A stretch of DNA of 64,000 bases from Simmondsia chinensis (GCA_018398585.1 JAGTTD010000010.1:20830005-20894004); one strand, 5' to 3'. Shown: positions 22,811-33,905, counted from the stretch's first letter. Numbers and translations: made by a program. Notes: generated from the letters alone by a model not told the origin.

Positions 22811-23280
22811 TGTCACGACCATGAGTTAGTTATTTCCGCTTTCGATTTTTTGTAATGTAAATGTAAAATTAGTCAAATATAAATTGTTGTAATTTTGAAT
22901 AGGGGGGACCGGTTAGGACAAGGCCAAAGGGGGTACTTTGAAACACAATGATGTAATTACATTAATGAAATAGGGCTATATCTTAGGGCCTAGGGTATAG
23001 GGGTGGCCGGCCCCTTCCCTTCAAAATCCCCCAAGCTTGCTTATTTAAACAATTGTAATCTTGCATATGGATCATCAATGAAAATTATCAAATTTACTTC
23101 TCTCCTTCTCTCTCTCTCTCTAACCGTCTCTCTCTCTCTTTCTTTTCCCTTCTAATTCTAACTTCTTTTCCCCTCTAACTCTTCTAAATCTTCCTCTACT
23201 TCTACTCTCTTCCTCTAACTCTCCTCTAATTCTCTTTCTCTCTCAAATTCTATCCGAGTCACGGGCCTAGGTTCATGACA
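22811..23280 (+). repeat. Element C 3' LTR
   Basis: 470 bp from TGTCACGACC to GTTCATGACA, followed by the AATTC duplication. Confidence 0.95.
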
Positions 23281-23602
23281 AATTCATAGTCGAAGTTGGC
23301 GGGAAAAGCTCGGCATGTGCAAGGCCCATGATTAATAGTTAGTTACGCTAATTTAGGAATTGTTAGTTATTATTTGCATTTTTAGTTACTTTTATTATTT
23401 CTTATTTAGCTTATTAATCCTATGATATAAATAGGATATGTGGGAATTTATTAGGGATATGATGAATGTTAATGAATATCTTCTCTTCTCCCTCAAGAAC
23501 TCTCTCATCTCTCTCTTGTTTCTACTTCTCCCTCTCCCTAAATCTCTACTTTCTAGTTTGGATTTGTGATCACGACCTGTTAATTTAGGATCTTGTATCA
23601 TT

Positions 23603-23614
23603 GGTATCGGAGCA
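23603..23614 (+). other. Element D primer-binding site
   Basis: TGGTATCGGAGC starts two bases after the D 5' LTR and differs from the initiator-Met consensus by one base. Confidence 0.85.
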
Positions 23615-23941
23615 TCAATCCTCACGACTGTGGGATCGATTTGAGTAAGGTGGCTCAATATATGATCGGCAACTGTTTGAAGTTGATCGAAGTAAGATCT
23701 TTACAATCGGCACCTGATTTTGTTGAGTTTGGAAGCAGTCACACATGATCTGTGGACTTTGTTAGAATTAGAAGACCGAAGTTCAAAATCAGGCCCAAGA
23801 GCATTAATGTGAGATTGAGTAGAAGCTGTTCGAAGAAAGGTTCATTAAGTCTGCTTGGGAAGAACTTGTTTTCCATGAGATGAGCTGATTAATCAGTACT
23901 CACAAGTTGATCTTAGGCAACAATCACTTGAATCATCACTC

Positions 23942-24655
23942 ATGAGCACTAATTCAATGCATACTTCAAGGGAAGGGAACGATTCTTACTCAATTAAGTT
24001 GAGAGAAGTGGAATTACTTCTGTTTTATGGAAGGGATGTGAGTAATTGGGTGTATGAGTGTGAGAAATTCTATCTTAGTCATTGAATATATGGATCAGAT
24101 AAGGTTGACTTAGCTTCTAACCACACGAGAGGGTTAGCTCTACAATGGCAACAAAATTTCATGCGAATCAATGGAGATGGGGGTAAACCGAGTTGGAATG
24201 AATATATGAATGCCCTCAATGTAAGTTTTGGGAATGAGTGTGAGGAACCTTTGTATAAATTGTTGAAATTGAGGCAAATTGGACGAGTTAGGGAATATCA
24301 AGCCGAATTCTATGTACTCGCAGCTCGGACTAACCTAAATGAACAACAACTCATTAGTACTTTCATAGGTGGCTTGAGGGTAGAGATTGCCTTAGAAGTA
24401 AGATCCATACAACTCACCCTCCTCTACCATGCATTGTGTTTAGCTAAATTAGAAGAAGCTAAGAGTGAATATTTAGCTAAACAATCCAATCACTCAAACA
24501 CTTCCCTTCTTACAACTCCCAAAACCACACAACCCACTATTAATCCCATCAAAGCATCGAGCCCAAAGCCAATCATTGATACTTGTGTTGTTCCAAGACC
24601 CCTAGACCTCAAGATGCCCAAACTGGAGTTGAGTTACGGTCAAGTCATGCACTAG
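23942..24655 (+). pseudogene. Element D: gag
   Basis: From the ATG at 23942 the frame reads through FYGRDVSNWVYECEKFYLSH to a TGA at about 24084, then GLALQWQQNFMRINGDGGKP, SWNEYMNALNVSFGNECEEP and LYKLLKLRQIGRVREYQAEF. This is the Retrotrans_gag pattern (weak N-terminal DVxxWVxxCEKFF, then LxxLRQxGxVxEYQxEF). A Thr/Pro-rich tail follows. No zinc knuckle or protease follows before the stop at 24653. Gag packaging of its own RNA would be the only function this element ever encoded. Confidence 0.75.
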
Positions 24656-24984
24656 GTCTTTACTGTCTTTATGATGATAAACAGAATGAGAAATTGAGCT
24701 GTGAGAGTTCAAGTGAGATTGGAGATGAGACATGTAGATGTGGGCACACGAGCTTAGGTGAGATTGTAAAGGACCCAATTAAGCGTTACCAGCCTTAACT
24801 CACAACTCAAGAAAAGCCAATAGCAGCTGGTATACAACCAACTCAACAACTAGCAGATGTTGGACCATTACCCTCCATACATCAACTGGAAGACAATCCG
24901 GGCTATGGATTCACTAATGGGCAAGAGACTGAGCTCCCTCCTCAAGCCAATCAGCCACATGATACCCTGAATGTCCAGCACAAT

Positions 24985-25569
24985 ATGAATTCAGATCAGG
25001 ACATCACTATTGAACATTTGACTTCAGATTTACATCTGAAGGGAAGCAATAGAGCTGATCAGATCAGCAACAAAGCAAGCCAATCAACAACTGCCGATTT
25101 TCATCAGAGACAACAACTGAGAATTGATCCATTGTGTGATCTGAAGGCTGAATCAGAGGCTGGGGAGCACTGTCAACAGCTGGAATCATGTGAACAACCA
25201 TTGGTTCTACATGAGATGAGCGAATTGCAGGGTCTAAATGCATTTGATACTGCTGGACTTGAATGTGCTAGAGCTGAATTTGATCCACTAAAAACTACAG
25301 CTGAATTAAACTTGATTCACCAGCAAGGAGGAATCGAAAAAGCACCCTTACAGCTGCAGCTAAATAGCAATATAGAACATGATTTCACTGAGAGCCTAGG
25401 AGCTGAGAATTCTCATTTGATGCCTTTACATGCCAAGCAATTGGAGCCACAGTCAGTTGAGCAAGTTCAGGAGTTAAAGGCACCAGATGTTGAAGATTTT
25501 TGTAGTGTGAACCATTGTAGCTGGAGAGCTGCAGGTGCACACCAAGCAGAAAGAAGGAACCGAAATTAG
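24985..25569 (+). CDS. Element D: Gln-rich ORF of unknown function
   Basis: 194 codons, rich in Gln, Glu, Leu and His (segments such as GEHCQQLESCEQPLVLHEMS and LHAKQLEPQSVEQVQELKAP). There is no recognised domain, no membrane segment and no catalytic motif. It lies downstream of gag, out of reach of any pol. The sequence 24656-24984 is in a different frame but has similar composition (QQLADVGPLPSIHQLE), so the original product was probably longer and has been broken by a frameshift. It could be a remnant of the spacer between gag and pol or a filler acquired by the element. Confidence 0.4.
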   Translation: MNSDQDITIEHLTSDLHLKGSNRADQISNKASQSTTADFHQRQQLRIDPLCDLKAESEAGEHCQQLESCEQPLVLHEMSELQGLNAFDTAGLECARAEFDPLKTTAELNLIHQQGGIEKAPLQLQLNSNIEHDFTESLGAENSHLMPLHAKQLEPQSVEQVQELKAPDVEDFCSVNHCSWRAAGAHQAERRNRN

Positions 25570-25612
25570 TCAGTGACCGAGACCTCCCGAAGCTCTACTA
25601 CCCAAAGAGTTT

Positions 25613-26137
25613 GTGATTTTGATAAGATCAACAGTACAAGGACAAACTCAGCATGTATTTGAGCTGGGAAAACTAGCTGATGAACTTGGAAGGATATATA
25701 GGCAAGTTGGAATGAAGATTGATCAGCTAGTATGTGAGTATCAGGGAATTTTATTCCAAGAACACAACATGCTACAGCAGATAATAGGTGTTGGTAAATT
25801 CAGAAGTTCAATGAGCTATGTTGAGATAATTATTGAAGTTATTGACATGAACACAATTATGAGGCTTCAATAAATTTACGAGGTGCATGATGATCACAAT
25901 TTTTGGTGGGAACGCTTTGAAGATCAAGTTACTTCACCCACTGCAAGTTTAACAGCAGCTTGGGGTGAATTGCTTACAAGCTCATTGTTAAGCTTCATGC
26001 TAGTAAAAGGTAAGACCCATGAGGATTGGTTGGTTCACAAAATTGAGAAAGCAGTACCGGCACACTACCGGGTTAGGACTCACACACCAGGAGCGCTGCA
26101 GGACACAAGGGCACCACGAGACTTCAGTTTTGGTTAG
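25613..26137 (+). CDS. Element D: two short ORFs of unknown function
   Basis: ORFs at 25613-25873 (ELGKLADELGRIYRQVGMKI) and 25883-26137 (NFWWERFEDQVTSPTASLTA) lie in the same phase and are separated only by a TAA at 25871-25873 and a few codons, so they may once have been one product of about 175 residues. Helical and mildly acidic; no domain recognised. Downstream, 26138-26278 carries the usual gypsy 3' end wording (complement-free CCTTGAGGACGAGGGTGA). Confidence 0.35.
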
Positions 26138-26278
26138 CTAAGTTTGACCATGGTAGACCACCTGACACTTATTATCAATTTGGTCCTTCGACAATACGAA
26201 GCTTCTCGAGAGTATCCTTACAACTCCTGACTGCACCACTCAAATATTTCACCCTTGAGGACGAGGGTGATTTTTTTT

Positions 26279-26300
26279 GGGGGGGGGGGGGGGGGGGGGG
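26279..26300 (+). repeat. Run of 22 G in the element D polypurine tract
   Basis: TTTTTTTT is followed by 22 consecutive G and then AGTAT before the 3' LTR at 26306. The position is that of the polypurine tract, normally 5-8 G in related elements. Expansion during replication or a sequencing/assembly error are both possible. Confidence 0.8.
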
Positions 26301-26305
26301 AGTAT

Positions 26306-26696
26306 TGATGCAGTAAATCTCAGTTAGACGAATTAGTTGGAAGCGTTGATGTAGAATTTGCAGGAAGGACCGTTGAGAATTCATAGTCGAAGTTGGCGGG
26401 AAAAGCTCGGCATGTGCGAGGCACAGATTAATAGTTAGTTATGCTAATTTAGTAATTGTTAGTTATTATTTACATTTTTAGTTACTTTTATTATTTCTTA
26501 TTTAGCTTATTAATCCTATGATATAAATAGGATATGTGGGAATGTATTAAGGATATGATGAATGTTAATGAATATCTTCTCTTCTCCCTCAAGAACTCTC
26601 TCATCTCTCTCTTGTTTCTACTTCTCCCTCTCCCTAAATCTTTACTTTCTAGTTTGGATTTGTAATCAGAACATATTAATTTAGGATCCTGTATCA
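26306..26696 (+). repeat. Element D 3' LTR
   Basis: 391 bp from TGATGCAGTAAATC to CCTGTATCA, followed by the CTCTG duplication. It is uninterrupted and shows the empty site of element C (GAGAATTCATAG). Confidence 0.92.
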
Positions 26697-27116
26697 CTCT
26701 GCTCTCTCCTTCTCTCTTCTCCCTCTTCATTGTTGCCCCTTTTTCTTCCCTCTTACTTTTTTTAAGCAAATCAAATGCACTTTATTATGGGGTATGTAAA
26801 ATTTATTTATAGAAAATCAAATCTTCTTTGTAATTTACACATACATAGAATTTTGTTTCTTAAATTTCACCAGAAAGAAATCAAATTTTTTTTGAAAAGG
26901 GTGAAACCTATTTGAGATTGAGTGTAGAGAAAATAACATCAAAAGTTCAGGGATGAAATCAAGAGTTGAGGGCAAAAAAAAAAAAAAGAAAAATCATATA
27001 CCATTTTAATGACTCAAGCTTCATGGCAATTGTTGAACAATTTTTGAATCTAAATTTTTTTTTAAAAAAACTCTTTCTCCTTCAGAGACTCTTTTCCTTC
27101 TTCAGTTTTTCTCTCT

Positions 27117-27625
27117 CTTTTTTTTCGATAAATATCGGCAAAGCCGAAGAACAGACAGGCAACTCCAAAAGACGAGGCCTAGGCCACTCCGTAAACGGAG
27201 GGGGGAACAAAAAGGGAAACAAAAAAGCATCAAAACCAAAACACACAAACCCGACAAAATAGACACCGAGCACACGCTACCCAAGACGCTCACAAAACAA
27301 GCTCAGACCGGGAACCCAAAAGAAAAAGAACCAAACGACCAGCGTGGGAAACCGAAGCAGGACTGAACCTCAACCACAAGACCAACCACTTCATTTAGCC
27401 AGCAGATCTGCCACCAGAGGTGGGTCGAAACCATCGAAATTAAAACCAACTATTCTTCCCATGTCAATTGCCCGCTCTGCTTGAAGGATCAACTCATCAT
27501 ACTCCGCTTCCAAGATCTTGTCGTATCGATTCTCCCTATTCCGTTTCTTCTTCGTCTTGGTTGCCTTTGACGATTTTCCCCATTTCACCTCCTTCCCCTT
27601 TTTTCGTTTGCCTGATGCCTGATGA
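27117..27625 (-). mobile_element. LINE-derived insertion carrying only an ORF1 tail and 3' UTR
   Basis: A 509-bp insertion in the element E 3' LTR with a 14-bp target duplication CAGTTTTTCTCTCT (27103-27116 and 27626-27639). The matching place in the other LTR (about 54855) is empty. The minus strand ends TTTGCCGATATTTATCG followed by 8 A or more, a typical LINE tail. At 27588-27391 it encodes 65 residues (KKKRNRENRYDKILEAEYDE, then AIDMGRIVGFNFDGF) resembling the C-terminus of plant L1 ORF1 (DUF4283 type). ORF2 is absent, so it is either a deletion derivative or a retroposed partial transcript. Confidence 0.7.
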
Positions 27626-28045
27626 CAGTTTTTCTCTCTTCTCTCTGTCTTTTTGTGGTTTCTTTTTTATTGAATTCTCTTCTTCCCCCTTTTTTTGTTT
27701 GATCTCATCCTTTATTTAAAAGGACTCAATCTCTCCCTTCCACTATCTGAAATTGGGGGGTTGTAGGGCAAAAAAATAGGGGTAACTGATTCCTCGTCAT
27801 TTTCTTTTCTTTTTTTTATGTTTTTTATTCTCTTTTTTTATTTGTTACCTTTTTTTTTTAAGTCCCTTTTTTTGTCTCGAGCAATGTATCACATATCATG
27901 GAAAAAAATAAATAAATAAATAAGAAATCACTTTAAATTAAAAAAAAAATCAAAATCAATGAAGATGAAGAGAAGGGAACATTACAAAATTTTTTTTTTT
28001 ACTAACCATGTTAAATTAAAATATTGTATTAGCCAATCAAAACAA

Positions 28046-28052
28046 ACACACA

Positions 28053-28100
<48 letters not shown>
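28046..28100. repeat. Compound (AC)n(AT)n microsatellite in the element E 3' LTR
   Basis: About 19 AC units followed by about 8 AT units. The other LTR lacks it at the equivalent place (about 55245), so it expanded after insertion. Confidence 0.9.
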
Positions 28101-28413
28101 AGCATACTTTTCTTTTTTTTTTTTTGTTTTTACTTTTCATGTATGTAACTTTTTTTTTAATATGTATTTTTTTATCTATATTTTTTTGAGGGAGTGGCAT
28201 AGGGTGAGATGATCCCCCACGCCTTCCCTTCATTTTTATTTTATTTTATTTTACAATCTTTTTTAACCAAATATATATATATATAAAATATATTTTTAGA
28301 AACAAGAAATGAATTGTTTAGGCCCATATAGTGAAGTGGACAACTTGGATTAAACATATGGATATTAATTATGAGATCTAATATTTAGCACTGTGAAAAT
28401 TTAGTGTTCTACT

Positions 28414-28922
28414 GTTGCCCCCTCGAGCATTGTGCGTGTGGACCTTTGAACACGGACAAGGCTCGACTTTGTAGTTAAACCAATTGCACTTACATAAGTG
28501 ACTCAAGGTAATGGTTGTATTTGGTTCACACAATTTGCGAATGGAACTATCAAGAGCCACATGAAAAATTTAGTGGTTTAGTCGTGAGGTTGTAGTAAGG
28601 CTGTTGGGGCATTTTTATTTGTTTAAAGATTGGATTTGGATCGAAAATTATTTGGGGCGCTGAACTTTGACTTGGTAGTCATTTCGATTTAAATTTAACA
28701 TGCTTCGGAGATAGAATACTCGACCTATTTCGATTTGGTTGTTTGGGTTAAGTTGAGGCTATTTAGCTTACCATCTCACTCTCACTCAGGGATTTTAACC
28801 AAGAAAACAACAATTTGTTTATTATTGGGGTTGGATCTAGTTCTTGACTAGATTGCCTATGTACCCTTTGAAGGGATCAAGCCTTTCATAATTCATTACC
28901 ACTTAGCTATCCAGACTTCATT

Positions 28923-28960
<38 letters not shown>

Positions 28961-28974
28961 TTTGATACATTGGA
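28414..28974 (-). other. Element E 3' untranslated region and polypurine tract
   Basis: Next to the LTR the minus strand reads ATGCTCGAGGGGGCAAC, a likely polypurine tract. The rest is non-coding and ends at the integrase stop. It includes an (ATT)n microsatellite of about 12 units at 28925-28961. Confidence 0.6.
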
Positions 28975-30408
28975 CTAAGCAAAGAATTTCTTCACGAATT
29001 TCCCAATGACACAAGAATATATGACTTTGCCCTCGGGATTTGACAGTTTGTAAGCACCCTTTGTGACAACGTATGGTCCCTCCCACTTCAGCTTGAACTT
29101 GCCTCGCGCCCTCTTGTTTATAACCATCGGTTCCTTGATTGTGAGGACTAAGTCACCAATAGAGAATGAGCGAAACTTCACCCTTCTATTGAATGCTCCA
29201 GCAACTTGAGCTTGATAGACTTTAAGTCTCTGTTGGGCAGCTAATTTGTGCTCGTCCAGGGTTTCATGCTCTGCTAGCTTGACCTTCATAATCTCGTATG
29301 GGCCAGTGAGCTGAATGGCTACTCTTAAAGAAGGAAATCGTATTTCCAAAGGCAAAACTGCCTCTGACCCGAACATGAAACTGTAAGGCGTGCATCCCAT
29401 TGCAGTTCGAACTGTTGTTTGGTATGCCCATAGAGTTTCAGGTAATTGTTCATGCCAGTCCCTTCTTGTTTTCAAGAGCATTTTCTTAAGAACTTTGCAA
29501 AGCACTTTATTGAATGCTTCAGCTTGACCGTTGGATGACAGATTATAGCTTAATGAGAAGCTATGTTTGAACTTGTACTTCTCGATCAATTTGACTACCG
29601 GTTGGATTTTGAAGTAAAGGCCATTATTGGAGATTATCTTCGACAGGACTTCATAGTGATAGATCAACTGAACCTGAATGGAATTTGCAACCTATTTTGC
29701 CCCCACTTCTCTTAACGCAACAGCTTCAGCGCATTTTGAAAACTAATCAATCCCTGCAAGTATATATTGATGCTGAAGGGATGGCGGAGGATTAAATTGA
29801 CCCATGACATCAAGGCCCCATGTGTCAAAGGGCCCAGACAACACGCTTGGATGTAGAACCTATGACGGTTGGTGAGTAAAATCTCCATGAATTTGACAAG
29901 CTTGGCAAGTCTTTGTGAATTTCATTGCATCCTGCACCAGGGTTGGGCAATAATAACCTAACCTTTTGACTTGATCAGCGAGCTTTGGTCCAGCATGGTG
30001 AGCACCACATATGCCAGAATGTGTTTCTTTGAGAGCAAAGGTGGCCTCTTCTTTAAACAAACGTTGTTGTAAGATTCCATCAAAGGACCTTCGATTTAAA
30101 GTATCATTTTTCGACACAAATTTAGGTGCTCGTCTCCTTATCATCGCTTTCTTCTTTGAATCAGCTAGTAGAACATCGTGTCACAAATATTTGATCAAAG
30201 TCTATTGCCAATCTGGCTCTTCTTTGCTATCATTAGCAGGGACTGAGTTTACCATCTCCACTTGGTCTAGATGCTCTACTACAGGCATCAGTAGGTGACG
30301 TTCCCCGATAGTTACTTGAATTTCTCTTTCGTTGGGCAGGGTTAATGATGCAGCAAGCTTTGCTAAGGCGTCAGCTTTATCATTCGCAGACCTCGGCATA
30401 TGTGATAT
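28975..30408 (-). pseudogene. Element E: integrase (Tat-type gypsy)
   Basis: Minus strand, one frame with RT, broken by stops near 30409, 30200, 29858 and 29690. The tether from RNase H gives SANDKADALAKLAASLTLPN. The zinc domain has ETHSGICGAHHAGPKLADQV and TKTCQACQIHG. The core reads AGID-FSKCAEAVALREV (first Asp) and SKIISNNGLYFKIQP, where the second catalytic Asp is Asn. SSNGQAEAFNKVLCKVLKKM supplies the Glu. The GPY-like end is KWEGPYVVTKGAYKLSNPEG. No chromodomain follows, as expected for Tat. The Asp-to-Asn change and the stops make it inactive. Confidence 0.85.
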
Positions 30409-31242
30409 TTAAACATTATAAAATTGCTGCATCAAATACTTCACTCTTTGGTACAAAGGCACTAAATTTGTATTTCTAACTTCATATTGGCCATTTATTT
30501 GTCTGACAATCAGATGATAATCGACAAACGCTTGCAAGTAATCAATACGCATTTCAATGGCCATTTTCAGACCAGTGATGAGCGCCTCATACTCAGCCAC
30601 ATTATTAAAGCAAAGTTCAATCAAAGAAAAGGAGTTAGGAATGAGTCCACCAGAGGGTGCAACAAGGATAATGCCTACAGCTGCCCCCTTTCGATTTACC
30701 GCTCCATCAAAATACAGCTGCCATGGTGTCGTCTCTATATTGAGTACTTCCTCATTTGGAAATTCATCTATCAATTGTTCACCATTAGGAGCCGGATGTA
30801 CTGCTAAGAGGTCAGCTACAATTTGCCCTTTTATAGCCTTTTGTGGGACAAACTTTATGTCAAATTGGACTAACAACATTGCCCACTTAGCTAAACGCCC
30901 TAACAGCACTATTTTTGGCAAGATATACTTCAGCGGGTTGACCTTCGAGACCGAGGTAACCGAATGAGACATGAGATAATGCCTTAATTTCTGCACAGCA
31001 AACACCAACGGTAGGCAAATCTTTTCAATAGACGAATAATTATGTTCTGCCCCCACTAACATCCTGCTGATATAATAAAGGGCATTTTCTTTTCCTTCGT
31101 CATTCCTTTGCGCTAACATTACTCCCAGGGATTGCTCCAATGCAGCAATGTACAATATTAAAGGTCTTCCTTGAACAGGTGCCATCAAAATAGGCGGCTT
31201 TAGCAGATATTCTTTGATGTTGTTGAATGCATTTTGACAAAT
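30409..31242 (-). pseudogene. Element E: RNase H plus second archaeal-type RNase H
   Basis: It follows an in-frame TAG at 31243. The first RNase H shows LGVMLAQRNDEGKENALYYI and EKICLPLVFAVQKLRHYLMS. After a linker containing NGEQLIDEFPNEEVLNIETT the second RNase H begins PWQLYFDGAVNRKGAAVGII and continues CFNNVAEYEALITGLKMAIE and DYHLIVRQINGQYEV. That is the DG...E...D arrangement of archaeal-type RNase H, with the third Asp visible. The paired RNase H domains are the diagnostic feature of the Tat lineage. Confidence 0.88.
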
Positions 31243-31977
31243 CTAGTCCCAAACAAATGGAACATCCTTCTTCATCAACCTTGTCAAATGTTGGCATCTT
31301 CCTGACATATTGGAAATGAATCGTCTGACGTAGGCTAGTCTTCCTTGAGAACCACAAAGCTCCCGTAAATTTCTTGGATGAGGCATCTCTACAATTGCTT
31401 TAATCTTGTCAAGATCAATTTCAATCCCGTGGTGTCTGACCACAAAGCCGAGAATTTTTCCAGATTTGACTCCGAATGCACACTTTAACGGATTCATCTT
31501 CAGCTGGTGGTTTTTTGCTCGTAAGTCATCAAGGTGATCCTCCCTATTCTTGGTCTTCACAACCAAGTCATCAACATGACACTCAACAACGTTATGTAGT
31601 ATGTCGCTGAAGATGACAGTCATGGCTCTTTGATAAGTTGCACCAACATTCTTCAAACCAAAGGGCATCACCGTATAATAGTAGACTCCTTGTGGTGTGT
31701 GAAAAGCAGTTAACTCCTTGTCTACTGGGTCCATCTTGATTTGGTTGTAACCAGAGAAACCATCCATAAATGACAATGCACTAAACTCAGTGGTAGCATC
31801 TACTAAGAGTTCAGTGATCGATAACGGGAATTCATCCTTAAGGCAAGTGTCATTCAAATCTCGGAAGTCCACACAGATGCAAAGTTTCCCATTCTTCTTT
31901 CTCATAGGCACAATGTTCGCCAGCCATGACGGATATTGGACTTCATGAATAAAACTAGCCTCTATCTGTTTGTCCAC
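31243..31977 (-). pseudogene. Element E: reverse transcriptase
   Basis: Minus-strand RT: ANIVPMRKKNGKLCICVDFR, LSFMDGFSGYNQIKMDPVDK, VMPFGLKNVGATYQRAM and the catalytic box CHVDDLVVKT, where the usual Tyr before VDD is His. The thumb and connection read LRELCGSQGRLAYVRRFISN. No stop breaks these 245 codons, but TAG at 31243 separates it from RNase H. The N-terminal fingers continue upstream in the linker with stops. Confidence 0.88.
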
Positions 31978-33566
31978 CTCGGCCTTTATTTGAATAGTTA
32001 ACTTGAGCCGAGAGCATTGCTACGATTGTTTCTTTGGTGTTGTATATTTGGATACGGCCAACTTGTGCACAACCACGTTTGGATCCAACCCCGGCATATC
32101 GTGGTAACTCTAGGCGAACATATCTCTATACTTACGCAACAATTTGTCATATCTCATCTTTTCCTCGGGAGATAGTAGGGTGCTAACAAAAATTGGTTTC
32201 GGATCCTCATTAGTTCCCAGGTTAATTTCTTGAAGCTCATCTACAGTTGCTTGGCCTCCATCCTCTGATTCTCGTGGGGCTGGCTCAACTAGTTCAACAA
32301 AATCCTATGGATTCTTATGGACATCTAGAACCACTTCGTCTTCTTATTGAGACTGGCTTTCTACATTGGATGCAATCTCGCCGTGAATGACGTTACATGA
32401 TAGTCCACTTTGGGACAAACTGGGATGGGAACGAGACTCGAATCCCTCGTAATATGTACTATATGAAATGGATGTAACGTTAACTTGTGCGGCTTGTTCA
32501 TTATCAGAGTCGCCATATTTGAGGATAATAGACTTTAGTTGTTTCTTCTTCCTCAAACCTGATCCTTCAGCTTCTCTCATTTAAAACCTTTTAGGATTTG
32601 ACCCAAAAGGTTTTCTCGACCTCTGAAAGATTGAGACACGAGGAGATGTCGGCTCATCAATTTTCAAGGTTTCTTGTGTACTTGTCATCAAAGTCATAGG
32701 TTCTGCAACATACGTATTACCCTTGGCTTTTCTCACTTTGATCCTTTTGAAATTTGACCCAAAAGTTTTTCCCAATCTCTGAAAGGTTGAGACACTAGGT
32801 GGAGTTGGCTCATTCTCTTTTAAGATTTCTTGTTCTCATGTCGTCAGAGTCATAGGCTAAGCAACATACACCTTAAGAACTCTGCCCTCTTGTGAAATCT
32901 ATAACCTGTCAGTTATGTCATCGGAAGGAGGCACTTCAAGGTTTGTAACCTCATCTACATTCACTTTGCTCTCATCAATTGCAATGTTCTTGGCACTAAG
33001 TTTTCTCGCCCTTACCCTGAATTGGAAGCTGATAGATGTGGATGCATAATTGTTAAATATCACCCTCTGATGTGCTCTTTTTATACCTCGAAAGGTGGTA
33101 GGGATGACCATACCCTTGTTGGGCATGGACCGATTCATTCTCCGCAGAGGACAAGTATAGCTTGTCACGAGGGTGTTCATAATTTCTTCAACTGGAGTCA
33201 AAGCTTTTAGCCCACTTCTCCTTTTTTCCTTCGAGACATACTTAAATAAAGTCTTGGGTTGAGAGGTCGTTAGGGTCTCTTCTTCACCAAAACGAGCACT
33301 CTTTGAACCAGAGTTATCAACCTCTTGACTAGTAGAGGACTTCGGATAAGACTACATGTCAAGGATCTTTCCCTTTCCTTTTTCAAGACTCCCCCTTGTG
33401 AGTGCCACATTGGTTGATAGATAAAACTTAGCATCGGCATAGTTAACATCTTCTGGTGAAACGGGTCAAGGTCTCCACGAATCGTTCTTTCAACCCCATT
33501 TTTGTCTGTGTTTTTCAGGCACTAATGAAGTGTAGAGACTATAGATTTGCTGTTGTGGAGCCAAGG
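31978..33566 (-). pseudogene. Element E: protease-to-RT linker
   Basis: Minus strand, in one frame with RT over 33201-31978 and broken by stops near 32899, 32778, 32581 and 32344. It holds charged, Ser-rich segments such as RVRARKLSAKNIAIDESKVN and TNLEVPPSDDITDRL. No catalytic domain is expected here; this spacer is long in Tat elements. Confidence 0.6.
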
Positions 33567-33905
33567 TCACCCCAATAAGGCGTTGTAGGACGTATCTATG
33601 TTTATAACATGGAAAAGTGCATCTCCGTAAAGGTCACCAAATTCTACTTTCAGTGCAATAGTACCCCGAGCTTTTTGTCGTACTTGATTGAACCCTTGAA
33701 TTGTGAGAAAAGTAAGGGATAATTGGTTTTGTGTTAACCCTATGGCTCGTAGTTCCCTTAGAGGGAGAAAATTAACAGCAAAACCACAGTCAAGCAGGAT
33801 TCGGTTCAACACTTTGTCTCTGATCAAATCGGTTATGTAAAGCAGCCTGTTATGATGTTCAGTCCCAAGCTGGAGGTCTTCATCAGAGAATGTGATGCAC
33901 GCCAT
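33567..33905 (-). pseudogene. Element E: aspartic protease
   Basis: The minus strand starts MACITFSDEDLQLGTEHHNR, followed by the active-site strand NRILLDCGFAVNFLPLRELR, then LSLTFLTIQGFNQVRQKARG and FHVINIDTSYNALLG. Tat proteases normally have D-(N/S)-G-S at the active site. Here it is D-C-G-F, so the loop residues are changed. The frame differs from the RT linker, implying a frameshift near 33210-33560. Confidence 0.75.

Larger units (their letters stand above)
17617..23280 (+). mobile_element. Element C: near-complete Ty3/gypsy chromovirus
   Basis: 5664 bp, bounded by 470-bp LTRs and a perfect duplication AATTC (17612-17616 and 23281-23285). Gag, protease, RT, RNase H, integrase and chromodomain lie in a single frame from 18204 to 22781 with four in-frame stops and no frameshift that I can detect. 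The LTRs differ by about eight substitutions (seven transitions) and two single-base indels. It sits inside the 5' LTR of element D and is the youngest datable insertion here. Confidence 0.95.
17540..23601 (+). repeat. Element D 5' LTR, split by element C
   Basis: LTR sequence is 17540-17616 joined to 23286-23601. Element C with its AATTC duplication lies between. It contains a TATA-like GATATAAATAGGA at about 23423-23435 and a CT-rich leader, and is followed by the primer site. Confidence 0.85.
17540..26696 (+). mobile_element. Element D: non-autonomous gag-only LTR retrotransposon (TR-GAG type)
   Basis: LTRs of about 391 bp, starting TGATRCAGTAAATC and ending CTGTATCA, flank 2.7 kb of plus-strand interior (23602-26305) with an initiator-Met primer site, a gag domain, two unassigned ORFs and a polypurine tract. 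No protease, RT or integrase is present. The target duplication is CTCCG (17535-17539) and CTCTG (26697-26701), one transition apart. Without nested element C it measures about 3.5 kb. The LTRs differ at about 22 positions by eye. It must have relied on the enzymes of another gypsy. Confidence 0.85.
15059..28413 (-). repeat. Element E 3' LTR, split by elements D/C and a LINE fragment
   Basis: LTR sequence is at 15059-17539 and 26702-28413, about 3.67 kb after removing insertions, collinear with 51945-55705. Element D entered at 17540 with the duplication CTCCG/CTCTG. A LINE-derived piece entered at 27117. The terminal CA is changed to CT at the 28413 end. Unlike the other copy it carries an AC/AT microsatellite and lacks the SINE (empty site near 28192). 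Confidence 0.85.

Noticed and set aside
27959..28233. ORFs spanning the AC/AT microsatellite
   Set aside because: Low-complexity translation of a simple repeat.
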